Assembly (NCBI GenBank): GCA_023251285.1
Contig: JAHEZB010000092.1
Span: 1-7,195 of the forward strand
DNA: 7,195 nucleotides
Reading direction: 5' to 3'
From: Chitinophagaceae bacterium
Lineage (GTDB): Bacteria; Bacteroidota; Bacteroidia; Chitinophagales; Chitinophagaceae
Under the pieces are notes generated by a model that made no database searches, had not been told where the DNA came from, and worked only from the letters and a program-made list of their open reading frames with translations. Positions within the stretch are counted from its first letter, which is position 1, and each line of letters begins with the position of its first letter. Positions 1-6,360 of this stretch are shown here, one piece after another. Made by a program: the position numbers and the translations under genes.

Positions 1-778
1 TTTTTTTTTCGAGGTTGATTGACTCCTTTTGTTTTTGGTCAATCATAACTACAGGCGTCTTAACAGCAGCACGGTTTTCCCCAAGTTCATTCCCAGGATT
101 AGCTTTCAGATACTGATCCTTTTCAAACCTGCTTAACTGCCTTCCATTGGCGTCATAAACATTTATTGCTTTAAACTGAGGATTGGCCTCGATGAACATC
201 GGTGTTTCTTTACCATCCTTAATAAAATTAACCGCCTGCCTGTTTCCTTTCTCCAAACTTTGAACAAGCTGCTTTTCTTTTTCTTCAGGCAATTTTACTA
301 GATCCAATTTCCCAAGTTCAGAAGCTAAATTGAATCCATATTTCTCTGCATGAAATTGCTTTGTTTCAAAACGATTGTTTACTGCATTTTTAGAGAAATC
401 AAGTTTAATCCATGCGGCATATCTTTCACCTTCCTTGTTGGTCAAATCTTTTAAAACAGAACGGCCGTCAAGCAAATTATATGCTTCCTTATAAGTCACT
501 CCTCTCCCATTGTTCAAATAGAAAGACTGGCTCATGTCGTGCCCGTTATCCTTGGTAAGTCGCGCTTCATAAGAATTGAAGAAATACATATCGGATGAAG
601 GCGATTGCTTAAAATGTAAATTCAATTCCATATTCCCCTGAAACATTTTTTCATTCAGTTTTAATTGAAATTCCGGTTTTCCTTCCTTCAATCCATTTTC
701 AAGATCTGCATTTAGCTTTTCACCAAAGCCCATGTATTTAAGGTTATCCTTTAAATACTTTAGATTTTTTTCATTCAT
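1..778 (-). CDS. DUF3945-type mobile-element protein, N-terminal part (runs off left edge)
   Basis: The frame is open from an ATG at 778 to the window edge, giving 259 codons with no stop. No signal peptide or membrane segment is visible, so the product should be cytosolic. The start MNEKNLKYLKDNLKYMGFGE, the stretch SDMYFFNSYEARL (about residues 62-74), YKEAYNLLDGRSVLKDLTNK (96-115), AAWIKLDF (121-128), then SLEKGNRQAVNF (174-185) and FIEANPQFKAINVYD (195-209) match what I remember of DUF3945 proteins carried on Bacteroidota conjugative elements. The biochemical role of that family is unknown to me; partners on mobile elements hint at DNA processing or host adaptation, which is inference. 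The gene starts 27 bases after the TraN stop on the same strand, so it is probably the next cistron of the transfer operon. After residue 230 the sequence becomes polar and low in hydrophobics, like a linker, and ends in a run of nine A at the edge. The full length cannot be known. Confidence 0.8.
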   Translation of the reverse strand, partial: MNEKNLKYLKDNLKYMGFGEKLNADLENGLKEGKPEFQLKLNEKMFQGNMELNLHFKQSPSSDMYFFNSYEARLTKDNGHDMSQSFYLNNGRGVTYKEAYNLLDGRSVLKDLTNKEGERYAAWIKLDFSKNAVNNRFETKQFHAEKYGFNLASELGKLDLVKLPEEKEKQLVQSLEKGNRQAVNFIKDGKETPMFIEANPQFKAINVYDANGRQLSRFEKDQYLKANPGNELGENRAAVKTPVVMIDQKQKESINLEKK

Positions 779-805
779 AATTGATACATTTTATTTGATT
801 AAAGA

Positions 806-1573
806 TTATTTCAAATCAGGTAACAGGGTCGCATGAATCATTTTATTATTTCCCACTTTCATTAATAGATTTCTGCCTCCATCTTGCTCACGGATATCAA
901 TAACAAGTTGGCTTCCATTAGGAATCGTAAACTTTTTAATAGCCGCTACAATAACTGAACTTGAATTTGCCTTGATGGATTTGGTATTGCCGGCCGTAAT
1001 AACGGGCAAAATTTCATTTTCCTGAAAGGCAGTCCTTTTAATTTTCTTTTTATCGGAGAGATAAAAATGTAAAAAATCCAAGTCATAATCGATCGCGCTT
1101 TTGTTGATTATTTTCAATTGATAATAAATGATATTATCCTTAACATAAATGCCTGTCACTTTTGACATAACGCCCCAGCTATGATCCTTAATACCATGAA
1201 TATTGGCAGGGTTATCTAAAATATCTTTTGCATAAAAAGAAGCGCTTTCCGGATCTTTAACCGGCAAATGGTAAATTAAACGAAGTGGGTCAGCCTCGTA
1301 ATTGATATCAAAACCATATAACGTTCCATCCTCTGTGACCACACTCAGATTTGTGGCACTAAAATTCTTTATTGCCGCTTTTACTAACAAAATATTCTTA
1401 GCCTCCATGACCTGTTGAACCAATATGTCTTTCGTTCCCCTATCGACGTGTTTAATAGTAAAAGGAAATATCAAGGAGGTAGTTTTATCGGATGTTATAG
1501 ATATTGACGTTATCTGACCAGCACAGGAAAATATAATTCCCATCCCATATAATAAGATGATTAATTGTTTCAT
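806..1573 (-). CDS. traN: Conjugative transfer protein TraN (VirB9-like, DUF4138 family)
   Basis: This 255-residue protein is the predicted outer-membrane-side component of the mating channel, equivalent to VirB9. An export signal occupies residues 1-19 (hydrophobic IILLYGMGIIFSCAG). The mature N-terminal domain carries TTSLIFPFTIKHVDRGTKDI (31-50), the characteristic TraN start in which a beta strand is followed by VDRGTKD, and then NLSVVTEDGTLYGFDINY (75-92), which resembles the VirB9-type beta domain. The C-terminal domain has YYQLKIINKSAIDYDLDF (150-167), FYLSDKKKIKRTAFQE (170-185) and a final beta-rich stretch up to LLPDLK. At 255 residues it seems somewhat short beside TraN proteins I recall at roughly 290-330. 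The Cys at residue 17 sits right at the possible cleavage site, so lipoprotein processing is possible although the preceding residues I-F-S are not an ideal lipobox. The gene follows TraM by 12 bases. The family assignment is firm; the VirB9 role comes from the family. Confidence 0.9.
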   Translation of the reverse strand: MKQLIILLYGMGIIFSCAGQITSISITSDKTTSLIFPFTIKHVDRGTKDILVQQVMEAKNILLVKAAIKNFSATNLSVVTEDGTLYGFDINYEADPLRLIYHLPVKDPESASFYAKDILDNPANIHGIKDHSWGVMSKVTGIYVKDNIIYYQLKIINKSAIDYDLDFLHFYLSDKKKIKRTAFQENEILPVITAGNTKSIKANSSSVIVAAIKKFTIPNGSQLVIDIREQDGGRNLLMKVGNNKMIHATLLPDLK

Positions 1574-1585
1574 GATGTTTTAATT

Positions 1586-2797
1586 TTAAGTATTAGTAAT
1601 ATTTTTTTCTTTCAACAAAATCCTGTAACCTGCCTTTACAAACACTTTCACCTGCCGCGCTTTTTTTGTTAATAATGTTCTCGCAGCATCAATACCAGCA
1701 GAAGTAATTTTTGCTTTCACGGAAGGATCATAGGAGCCTATGTTCATTGACTGCAATGAGTTTTCATAAGATCCTTTTGCTGCATCTCTTGTAATTGAAC
1801 CTGGAATATAAACTCCCGCAAGCCCGTCCATGTCATAAACTTCGAGATTCACCGGGTATATCGAACTACCTGATTTTATAGATTTAATTTCGATTTTTAG
1901 TCTTTCCCCATCAATCGAACTTTTACCATAAATGAAACTCCCTTTTCCTATCAACACATCATTGATGTAGATGTCATTCGAAAGACGCATTTTAATTGTC
2001 GAGCCCGAAACGATGGTTTGATTCTGATCGATAACCGCCTCAACGGCATTATTTACTGCGGAGAGATTTTTGCGTTCTAGTCCATAAAAACCTACTCCAT
2101 TATTATCTTCCTCAACTGTGTCAAGCAGACTGACGGAAGCGCCGGCGTTCATCTTTGCAATTCGTAAAAATGATTTTTGAGATTCATCTGTATGGATACG
2201 CTCCTGAACTCTATCCGGATGCTGAATATCCAGAATCTTTTCCATCATAGAATTTAACTGGGTTAATTCGGGGTCTTTTTCTGAATCGTTGTTCATATTT
2301 TTCATCAAATTTTCTAATCGTTCATTACCCCGCTGCTCATAAGATGCATCTTCACTTTCAGGTGATACGTCGATTGATTTTTGCAAATGGTCAGAATGCA
2401 ATTGCACATTTAAGTCATGTAATTTCTGGTAAACCTTCTTCTCAATAGGATCCGAATAGCTCATCGATTTACGAGGTTCAGGTGGGTAAATAAAAGATTC
2501 TGAATCGATGACGGTGTCCTCATAAAATGATTGTTGAAACAAAGGATCATTTTTCATTTCTTCTCTGATTTTTGCTGAATCTTTTTCAGCATTTTCATAA
2601 AAACTTAATTTGGTCTCTCCTGCCACATCTTTCACATGTGCGTTAGGCAATTGAAGATTCAATCCTTCATGAATTCTTCGCTCTTTAATAGCACCTTTAC
2701 CACCACCGAATGCCCAAAAGGCCAGCGTTAATAAAGGAACAATTAGCAAGGGCAAAAAAAGCAGTGCCTTGACTTTCCGGGAATCTTGATTTTCCAT
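1586..2797 (-). CDS. traM: Conjugative transposon protein TraM (VirB10-like)
   Basis: At 403 residues this is the predicted VirB10-like scaffold that links inner and outer membranes of the transfer channel. It starts with a short charged cytosolic tail, one transmembrane helix (about 11-30, ALLFLPLLIVPLLTLAFWAF) and GGGKGA, the usual TraM layout. Residues 45-210 are charged and probably helical or disordered, including LSFYENAEKDS (64-74) and a DPELTQLNSMMEKILDIQHP segment (175-194) typical of TraM. The C-terminal channel domain is about 245-398: AVEAVIDQNQTIVSGSTIKM (251-270), LSNDIYIND (272-280), LEVYDMDGLAGVYIPGSITR (318-337) and VKVFVKAGYRILLKEK (383-398). These motifs are the ones I associate with Bacteroidota TraM, and no key segment is missing. 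It lies 4 bases after the TraL-slot gene and 12 before TraN. The next gene is reached through the sequence TAAAATTA, so coupled translation is likely. Confidence 0.93.
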   Translation of the reverse strand: MENQDSRKVKALLFLPLLIVPLLTLAFWAFGGGKGAIKERRIHEGLNLQLPNAHVKDVAGETKLSFYENAEKDSAKIREEMKNDPLFQQSFYEDTVIDSESFIYPPEPRKSMSYSDPIEKKVYQKLHDLNVQLHSDHLQKSIDVSPESEDASYEQRGNERLENLMKNMNNDSEKDPELTQLNSMMEKILDIQHPDRVQERIHTDESQKSFLRIAKMNAGASVSLLDTVEEDNNGVGFYGLERKNLSAVNNAVEAVIDQNQTIVSGSTIKMRLSNDIYINDVLIGKGSFIYGKSSIDGERLKIEIKSIKSGSSIYPVNLEVYDMDGLAGVYIPGSITRDAAKGSYENSLQSMNIGSYDPSVKAKITSAGIDAARTLLTKKARQVKVFVKAGYRILLKEKNITNT

Positions 2798-2801
2798 AAT
2801 T

Positions 2802-3245
2802 TTATTTTTTTATTTGTTTTTGATATATCGCTTCTACCATTTCTATTGAATCTGAAAGATGCGGCCTTATGGTAAAAAGACTATCCCTGTCTTTCATTGA
2901 TAAAGTGTCCAGGTAAAATTTAAAATCCTGAATTTGCTTCAACTCTTGATCAGAAAGCCTTGGATAAGTAGTAGTATGTTTCAGCAACGAACGAACTTTT
3001 ATTGGAGAAACCGTATAGTAGAAACGTTCATTGTTTCCCACACTGCAGAAAATTAATATGCTGCACTCAGAAGCCACAATGAAACAAAAAAGCATCAGAA
3101 AAAATTTCTTTTTCCCTAAAGAATACATATCTGTTTTCTCTTGAAGAAAATTTGAAAGATCTATTAGCTTTTGATTAAAATCTGTAAGTATTTTTCGAAT
3201 GAAGAGCGGTAATTCAAGCTCTGTTTTCTTTTTATTCTTTTTCAT
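2802..3245 (-). CDS. Small single-pass membrane protein in the TraL position
   Basis: This 147-residue protein lies exactly where TraL lies, between TraK and TraM. It has a lysine-rich start (MKKNKKKTE), a predicted cytosolic helix (about 12-45), one strong transmembrane segment (48-69, FFLMLFCFIVASECSILIFC) and a periplasmic tail of about 78 residues. By the positive-inside rule the N terminus should be cytosolic. The tail includes SPIKVRSLLKH (80-90), LSDQELKQIQDFKFYLDTL (97-115) and a segment with DRDSLFTIRPHLSDSIEMVE. TraL proteins are also short, basic and single-pass, with a little-conserved periplasmic end, so the assignment to TraL rests on position and topology and not on sequence motifs. 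Its ATG overlaps the TraK stop in an ATGA junction (3245-3242), which suggests translational coupling and a fixed ratio with TraK. Its function in the channel is unknown. The symbol is left blank because I do not recognise the sequence itself. Confidence 0.82.
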   Translation of the reverse strand: MKKNKKKTELELPLFIRKILTDFNQKLIDLSNFLQEKTDMYSLGKKKFFLMLFCFIVASECSILIFCSVGNNERFYYTVSPIKVRSLLKHTTTYPRLSDQELKQIQDFKFYLDTLSMKDRDSLFTIRPHLSDSIEMVEAIYQKQIKK

Positions 3246-3859
3246 CTGTTTATGGTTTTTATATCTTTATTTTCTATCGTATTCCATTTCTCGATTAAAA
3301 ACCCATGAGGATTATTATCTGATCTTGAGACATCGCGCAGGTAACCTTCGGTTAATAAGCTTCTGGTTGTTATCGTACTGGGCCGGGTGATCTTTTCAGT
3401 GGCATAACACTTAAAGTAAAATGGATAAGTTTCCACATTGATAAAAACACTGTCAACATTAATTTCCTGCCTAATATTTCCGGAAATAATTCCTGCGTAA
3501 TAATTGTTTTCCTTTAATGATTCATACACTTGCTTAGCAGAAGCGTCCGCGAGATATAGCGCTTTATTAATGTTGGATTGGATGACCTTTTCATCAGGAT
3601 CAAGACTGAAAAAATATTGATGAAACATCTTTACATGATCCCTTGCCTCAACAGGAATGTTTTCTTTCCGATCGGCTGCAAAGGCTTGCAGCGCCTTACC
3701 ATTTGTGAGCACATAGACTCTAGATTGCACTTCTGACGTTTCTTTGAAACAGCTGTAAATTGTGTAACAACAAATAACGGAGCACAACAAAATAATCATT
3801 AATGAGAAGCTCCTAACTTGCCTGAATGCAGCATCAATATTTTTTGCTTTCTGAAACAT
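3242..3859 (-). CDS. traK: Conjugative transposon protein TraK (VirB8-like)
   Basis: This 205-residue bitopic protein is the predicted VirB8-like assembly factor of the inner-membrane complex. A cytosolic N-terminus (MFQKAKNIDAAFRQVRSFSL) contains the NIDAAFRQVR stretch seen in TraK proteins. It is followed by one transmembrane helix (about 18-37, with three cysteines in the CSVICCYTIYSC patch at 26-37). The periplasmic domain (38-205) carries SRVYVLTNGKALQAFAADRK (46-65), a helical DHVKMFHQYFFSLDPDE (74-90) and NKALYLADASAKQVYESLKE (98-117). Further along come FINVETYPFYFKCYATEKITR (about 139-159) and a C-terminal RSDNNPHGFLIEKW (179-192), which are typical TraK landmarks. The ATG shares one base with the TraJ stop (TAATG, 3861-3857), and its own stop overlaps the next start by four bases. 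The identity is secure from motifs and from the gene order. Confidence 0.93.
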   Translation of the reverse strand: MFQKAKNIDAAFRQVRSFSLMIILLCSVICCYTIYSCFKETSEVQSRVYVLTNGKALQAFAADRKENIPVEARDHVKMFHQYFFSLDPDEKVIQSNINKALYLADASAKQVYESLKENNYYAGIISGNIRQEINVDSVFINVETYPFYFKCYATEKITRPSTITTRSLLTEGYLRDVSRSDNNPHGFLIEKWNTIENKDIKTINR

Positions 3860-5028
3860 TATTTACCATTTATTTTGTCTTTGAAATAATTATCTGATAC
3901 TCCATTATTCGTCATACTGTTTGAAATCCTGTTGGCTGTATTGCCAAATGAATCGGCTACCATCGCCACGCCGCCGGAAACAGTATTAATTGTTTTTGAT
4001 GCGGAGGAACTAAACACAGAATTGACTCTATACAGGAGTGTATTTCCACCACCTGCATGAACAATATAATTGGCCACAGATGGGACACTGAAATATCCAA
4101 TGATGCCGATGATCATAAAAATTAAATATGCTGTGTCGGTACTAGAAAAAAATGTATCACCATTTTGATTAATTTGCTGGATATCCAGTGCAATCATTTT
4201 TTCCTGAACTTTCCCGATAATAGATCCGAATATGTTAGCAACCGGCAACCACAGAAAGATGTTGATGTAACGCGCAATCCAGATCATCAGCGTATGCGCA
4301 AGTCCGTCAAAAACGGCAATCCCAAAAACCAACGGCCCAAGTATGGCCAGGACAATTAAATAAAATGTTCTGATCGTATTAATGCACAATGCTGCGGCCA
4401 TATATAGCACATGCAATACCTCACTCATCCATTCTTTCACACTATTTCGAAAATTGTACTCCGCCTTTGCCATCGCAAATTTGATGTCATTGCCTATCCC
4501 TTCCATCCATCCTTCATCAGAAGGATCTTCGCCCGGATGAGTATATTGATACCACTTGTCACGGTCCCCACTGCCGTTTTCACCAACATACATTTGCCAA
4601 ACAGTGGACTTCTGAATTGCTTCTTCCTTCTGTTTTAAGAGATTTTCAATTGCTGCATCTGAATTGCCTACCATCCCGGCAGTCGCTGTCACTGTTGGGC
4701 TTAAAACACCGTTTATCATGGCAATAACAGTGGGGAATATAAGTACCGCGAATCCAATTACAAAAGGTCTGAATAGTGGATAGAAATCTATTGGTTCAGC
4801 TCTTGAAATATGCCCCCAGACCCTTGACGCAATGTACCACGTGGCAGCAAATCCTGCCAACCCACGTCCAACACCAATGAGCTGTGAACATAACGGTAAC
4901 ATCTCTTCATACAACTTCTGTAATACCTGCTGAAGTCCACCAATCTCGTTGCCGAGGCTTTGAGCCAATAATACTTTTGGAATCAATCCCACTGCCATGC
5001 ATAGCATGACTCTTACACACTTTCTCAT
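3859..5028 (-). CDS. traJ: Conjugative transposon protein TraJ (VirB6-like polytopic membrane protein)
   Basis: At 389 residues this is the predicted VirB6-like polytopic core of the inner-membrane channel. A signal-like segment (1-23, ending in LLAQ) precedes a helical part with GNEIGGLQQVLQKLYEEMLP (26-45). Hydrophobic stretches follow near 48-70, 89-108, 203-245 (probably two helices) and 250-272, and there is another near 300-322. A polar loop (about 121-190) lies between the second and third stretches and includes AIENLLKQKEEAIQKS (126-141) and WYQYTHPGEDPSDEGWME (159-176). WYIASRVWGHISRAEPIDFY (64-83) and GPLVFGIAVFDG (231-242) are TraJ landmarks, and the end (from 340) is a Ser/Asn-rich tail. 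The length is what I expect for TraJ. The annotated start is the first Met after the previous stop; Met8 and Met11 would remove the basic N-end of the signal and are less likely. It follows the third TraI-like gene by 19 bases and overlaps TraK by one base. Confidence 0.94.
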   Translation of the reverse strand: MRKCVRVMLCMAVGLIPKVLLAQSLGNEIGGLQQVLQKLYEEMLPLCSQLIGVGRGLAGFAATWYIASRVWGHISRAEPIDFYPLFRPFVIGFAVLIFPTVIAMINGVLSPTVTATAGMVGNSDAAIENLLKQKEEAIQKSTVWQMYVGENGSGDRDKWYQYTHPGEDPSDEGWMEGIGNDIKFAMAKAEYNFRNSVKEWMSEVLHVLYMAAALCINTIRTFYLIVLAILGPLVFGIAVFDGLAHTLMIWIARYINIFLWLPVANIFGSIIGKVQEKMIALDIQQINQNGDTFFSSTDTAYLIFMIIGIIGYFSVPSVANYIVHAGGGNTLLYRVNSVFSSSASKTINTVSGGVAMVADSFGNTANRISNSMTNNGVSDNYFKDKINGK

Positions 5029-5039
5029 CTTAATTATTG

Positions 5040-5053
5040 TTTACTCTTTACTC
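5040..5053. repeat. Two tandem 7-base units spanning the stop of the third TraI-like gene
   Basis: TTTACTC occurs twice in tandem on the plus strand, which reads GAGTAAAGAGTAAA on the coding strand. The first unit in coding direction supplies the last codon (GAG) and the TAA stop (5050-5048), and the second unit lies in the spacer before TraJ. It looks like a small slippage duplication and no function is implied. Confidence 0.6.
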
Positions 5054-5677
5054 GTTTATATCATAAAGATGGTTCACTGTTGAAAGATCATTTTTTTCTT
5101 TTAGCCTTTGCACGCAAAGCATTTGTGCTTGATTATTAAAATGGCGCAGAAAGGTTAATTGTTGTGAAATTTCTTTCCACACTGCATCAATAGAATTTAT
5201 TCTCTCATCATCAGACATACGTAGTTTTCCGGTTGTAATTACCATTATCAATGTTTGAAGGTTGTCAACAGAATGATTAAAAAGATTAGCATAAACTTTG
5301 TCCAAATATGTAAGTTCATCAACGGAAAATTCTCCACTTTCTTTAAAATGCCTTAAGGCATGTTTACATTCTCTGACAATGCTTAATTGCGCATCAGTAA
5401 TGTCTTTAATCCTTATATAATTTTTTACAGCCGGGCTAACTTCGACTAAACTCTTAAGAAAAATATCGTGCAGATTAAAATTTCCTTCTGAAATATTTTT
5501 AATGGTTGTATAACCACGTGATACAATCTGATAGCCATCTTTTAATTCACTAAGAATATTTTTTAACTGCGTTAATTTTTCAACATCCAACAATAATTGT
5601 TGTATCGCCTGGCTTTGACTAAAACTTTGGCTACTTAAAAAAAATAATAACAACACAATCCAAACACACCTTTTCAT
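5048..5677 (-). CDS. TraI-like secreted protein, copy 3 (often labelled TerB family)
   Basis: This 209-residue exported helical protein is the third TraI-like gene in a row. Its signal peptide (1-20, MKRCVWIVLLLFFLSSQSFS, cut before QSQ) is clear. The mature part is predicted to be almost all helical, in roughly three bundles: 22-70, 70-120 and 120-205. It shares KDGYQIVSRGYTTIKNISEG (46-65), NFNLHDIFLKSLVEVSPAVK (66-85) and LRMSDDERINSIDAVWKEI (152-170) with copy 2, and ends VQRLKEKNDLSTVNHLYDI (189-207). The C-terminal pattern (M.D..R, then a hydrophobic-D, then FN, then QR and D/E) is common to all three copies. Proteins of this kind are commonly auto-labelled TerB family tellurite resistance, a doubtful label here given a secretion signal and T4SS context. 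It sits immediately upstream of TraJ, the slot VirB5 holds before VirB6 in other systems, so a minor pilus or periplasmic subunit is a reasonable inference. A 7-base tandem repeat spans its stop. Confidence 0.88.
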   Translation of the reverse strand: MKRCVWIVLLLFFLSSQSFSQSQAIQQLLLDVEKLTQLKNILSELKDGYQIVSRGYTTIKNISEGNFNLHDIFLKSLVEVSPAVKNYIRIKDITDAQLSIVRECKHALRHFKESGEFSVDELTYLDKVYANLFNHSVDNLQTLIMVITTGKLRMSDDERINSIDAVWKEISQQLTFLRHFNNQAQMLCVQRLKEKNDLSTVNHLYDINE

Positions 5678-5694
5678 AAACTTTTATTTATAGG

Positions 5695-6357
5695 TTAGTA
5701 GATTCCGAAATCTTCCCTTAATATTCTTACATCATTTTTATCTTTGATTCGTTGAATACCAAGTGTATTGGTTTCGTTTCGAAAATGCTGAAGGAATACA
5801 TACTTGTCCTGCATTTGATCATATAGCTGATCAACAATTTTTATACGCTCCTCATCCTTCATTTCAAAACTTCCATCTTTTAAAACAACCGTCAACTGAT
5901 CAATAATTTTTCCGCATTCATCCAATAAATTTTCAAATACTTTTAGTGAATAACCTATTTCAGCAACTGAAAACTGCCGGCTCTGCTTCATTTCCTTTTT
6001 TTGTTTGTCGCAAGCGTTTAATATTACTGTTTTCAACAAAATAATAGCTGCAATTTTCGTGTATGATTTTACCTGGGGATTTACTTTTTTGAGAGAACTG
6101 AAATACAATTCATGCAAGTCTAAATCTCCTTTTTTTATTCTATGAATAAATTCCAAACCTGTACTTGTGATATTATACCCCTCTTTTAATGACTGGTTAT
6201 AAACCTGTAAGGCAGCGATTTGCTCAACCAAATATTGAATCTGCGTTTTTTTCTGTTTAAACCATTCATCAAAAGTTTGTGACTTAACCCAAGAAGTGGA
6301 AAAGCATATCATAATTAATAATAGAAATTTTTCAATTATCATTTTATTCAATCCCAT
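5695..6357 (-). CDS. TraI-like secreted protein, copy 2
   Basis: This 220-residue protein is the middle of three TraI-like genes. It has a signal peptide (about 6-26, hydrophobic LLLIMICFSTSW, cut before the Q of KSQTFDEW) and then a helical mature region. TFDEWFKQKKTQIQYLVEQI (28-47), KEGYNITSTG (58-67) and DLDLHELYFSSLKKVNPQVK (78-97) match the same positions in copy 3. The C-terminal DERIKIVDQLYDQMQDKYVF (168-187) and HFRNETNTLGIQRIKDKNDV (191-210) match both other copies. Function is unknown; export plus position suggest a periplasmic or surface T4SS subunit. The start is ambiguous: the first ATG (6357) overlaps the previous gene by 14 bases, whereas Met6 (6342) sits one base after the previous stop and gives a compact signal peptide, MIIEKFLLLIMICFSTSW. 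Both give the same mature protein. Its stop lies 17 bases before copy 3. Confidence 0.86.
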   Translation of the reverse strand: MGLNKMIIEKFLLLIMICFSTSWVKSQTFDEWFKQKKTQIQYLVEQIAALQVYNQSLKEGYNITSTGLEFIHRIKKGDLDLHELYFSSLKKVNPQVKSYTKIAAIILLKTVILNACDKQKKEMKQSRQFSVAEIGYSLKVFENLLDECGKIIDQLTVVLKDGSFEMKDEERIKIVDQLYDQMQDKYVFLQHFRNETNTLGIQRIKDKNDVRILREDFGIY

Positions 6358-6360
6358 ATA
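6340..6360 (-). promoter_or_regulatory. Overlapping start region of the second TraI-like gene
   Basis: Two in-frame ATGs, at 6357 and 6342, flank the upstream TAA stop (6346-6344). The second lies in TAAAATG, one base after the stop, and fits a reinitiation start; the first lies inside the previous gene, next to its final codons. No Shine-Dalgarno motif favours either. The downstream start gives the more typical signal peptide, so I slightly prefer it. Confidence 0.5.

Noticed and set aside
779..805. Possible promoter or terminator between TraN and the DUF3945-type gene
   Set aside because: The 27-base gap is A/T-rich but lacks a TTTG/TANNTTTG pair at proper spacing and has no stem-loop.
3199..3390. 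Plus-strand open frame of 63 codons
   Set aside because: It lies antisense over the TraK/TraL-slot junction, where both minus-strand genes are well supported; its hydrophobic, low-complexity start is the reverse of the lysine-rich start of the TraL-slot gene.
3677..3700. Short inverted repeat AAGGC ... GCCTT inside TraK as a possible regulatory hairpin
   Set aside because: The stem is only five base pairs, lies within conserved codons and is not followed by a T tract.
4165..4359. Plus-strand open frame of 64 codons inside TraJ
   Set aside because: Fully antisense to conserved TraJ membrane segments, with no motif and no supporting neighbours.
4411..4638. Plus-strand open frame of 75 codons inside TraJ
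   Set aside because: Fully antisense to TraJ codons in the polar loop and third membrane region; the composition is that of a shadow frame.
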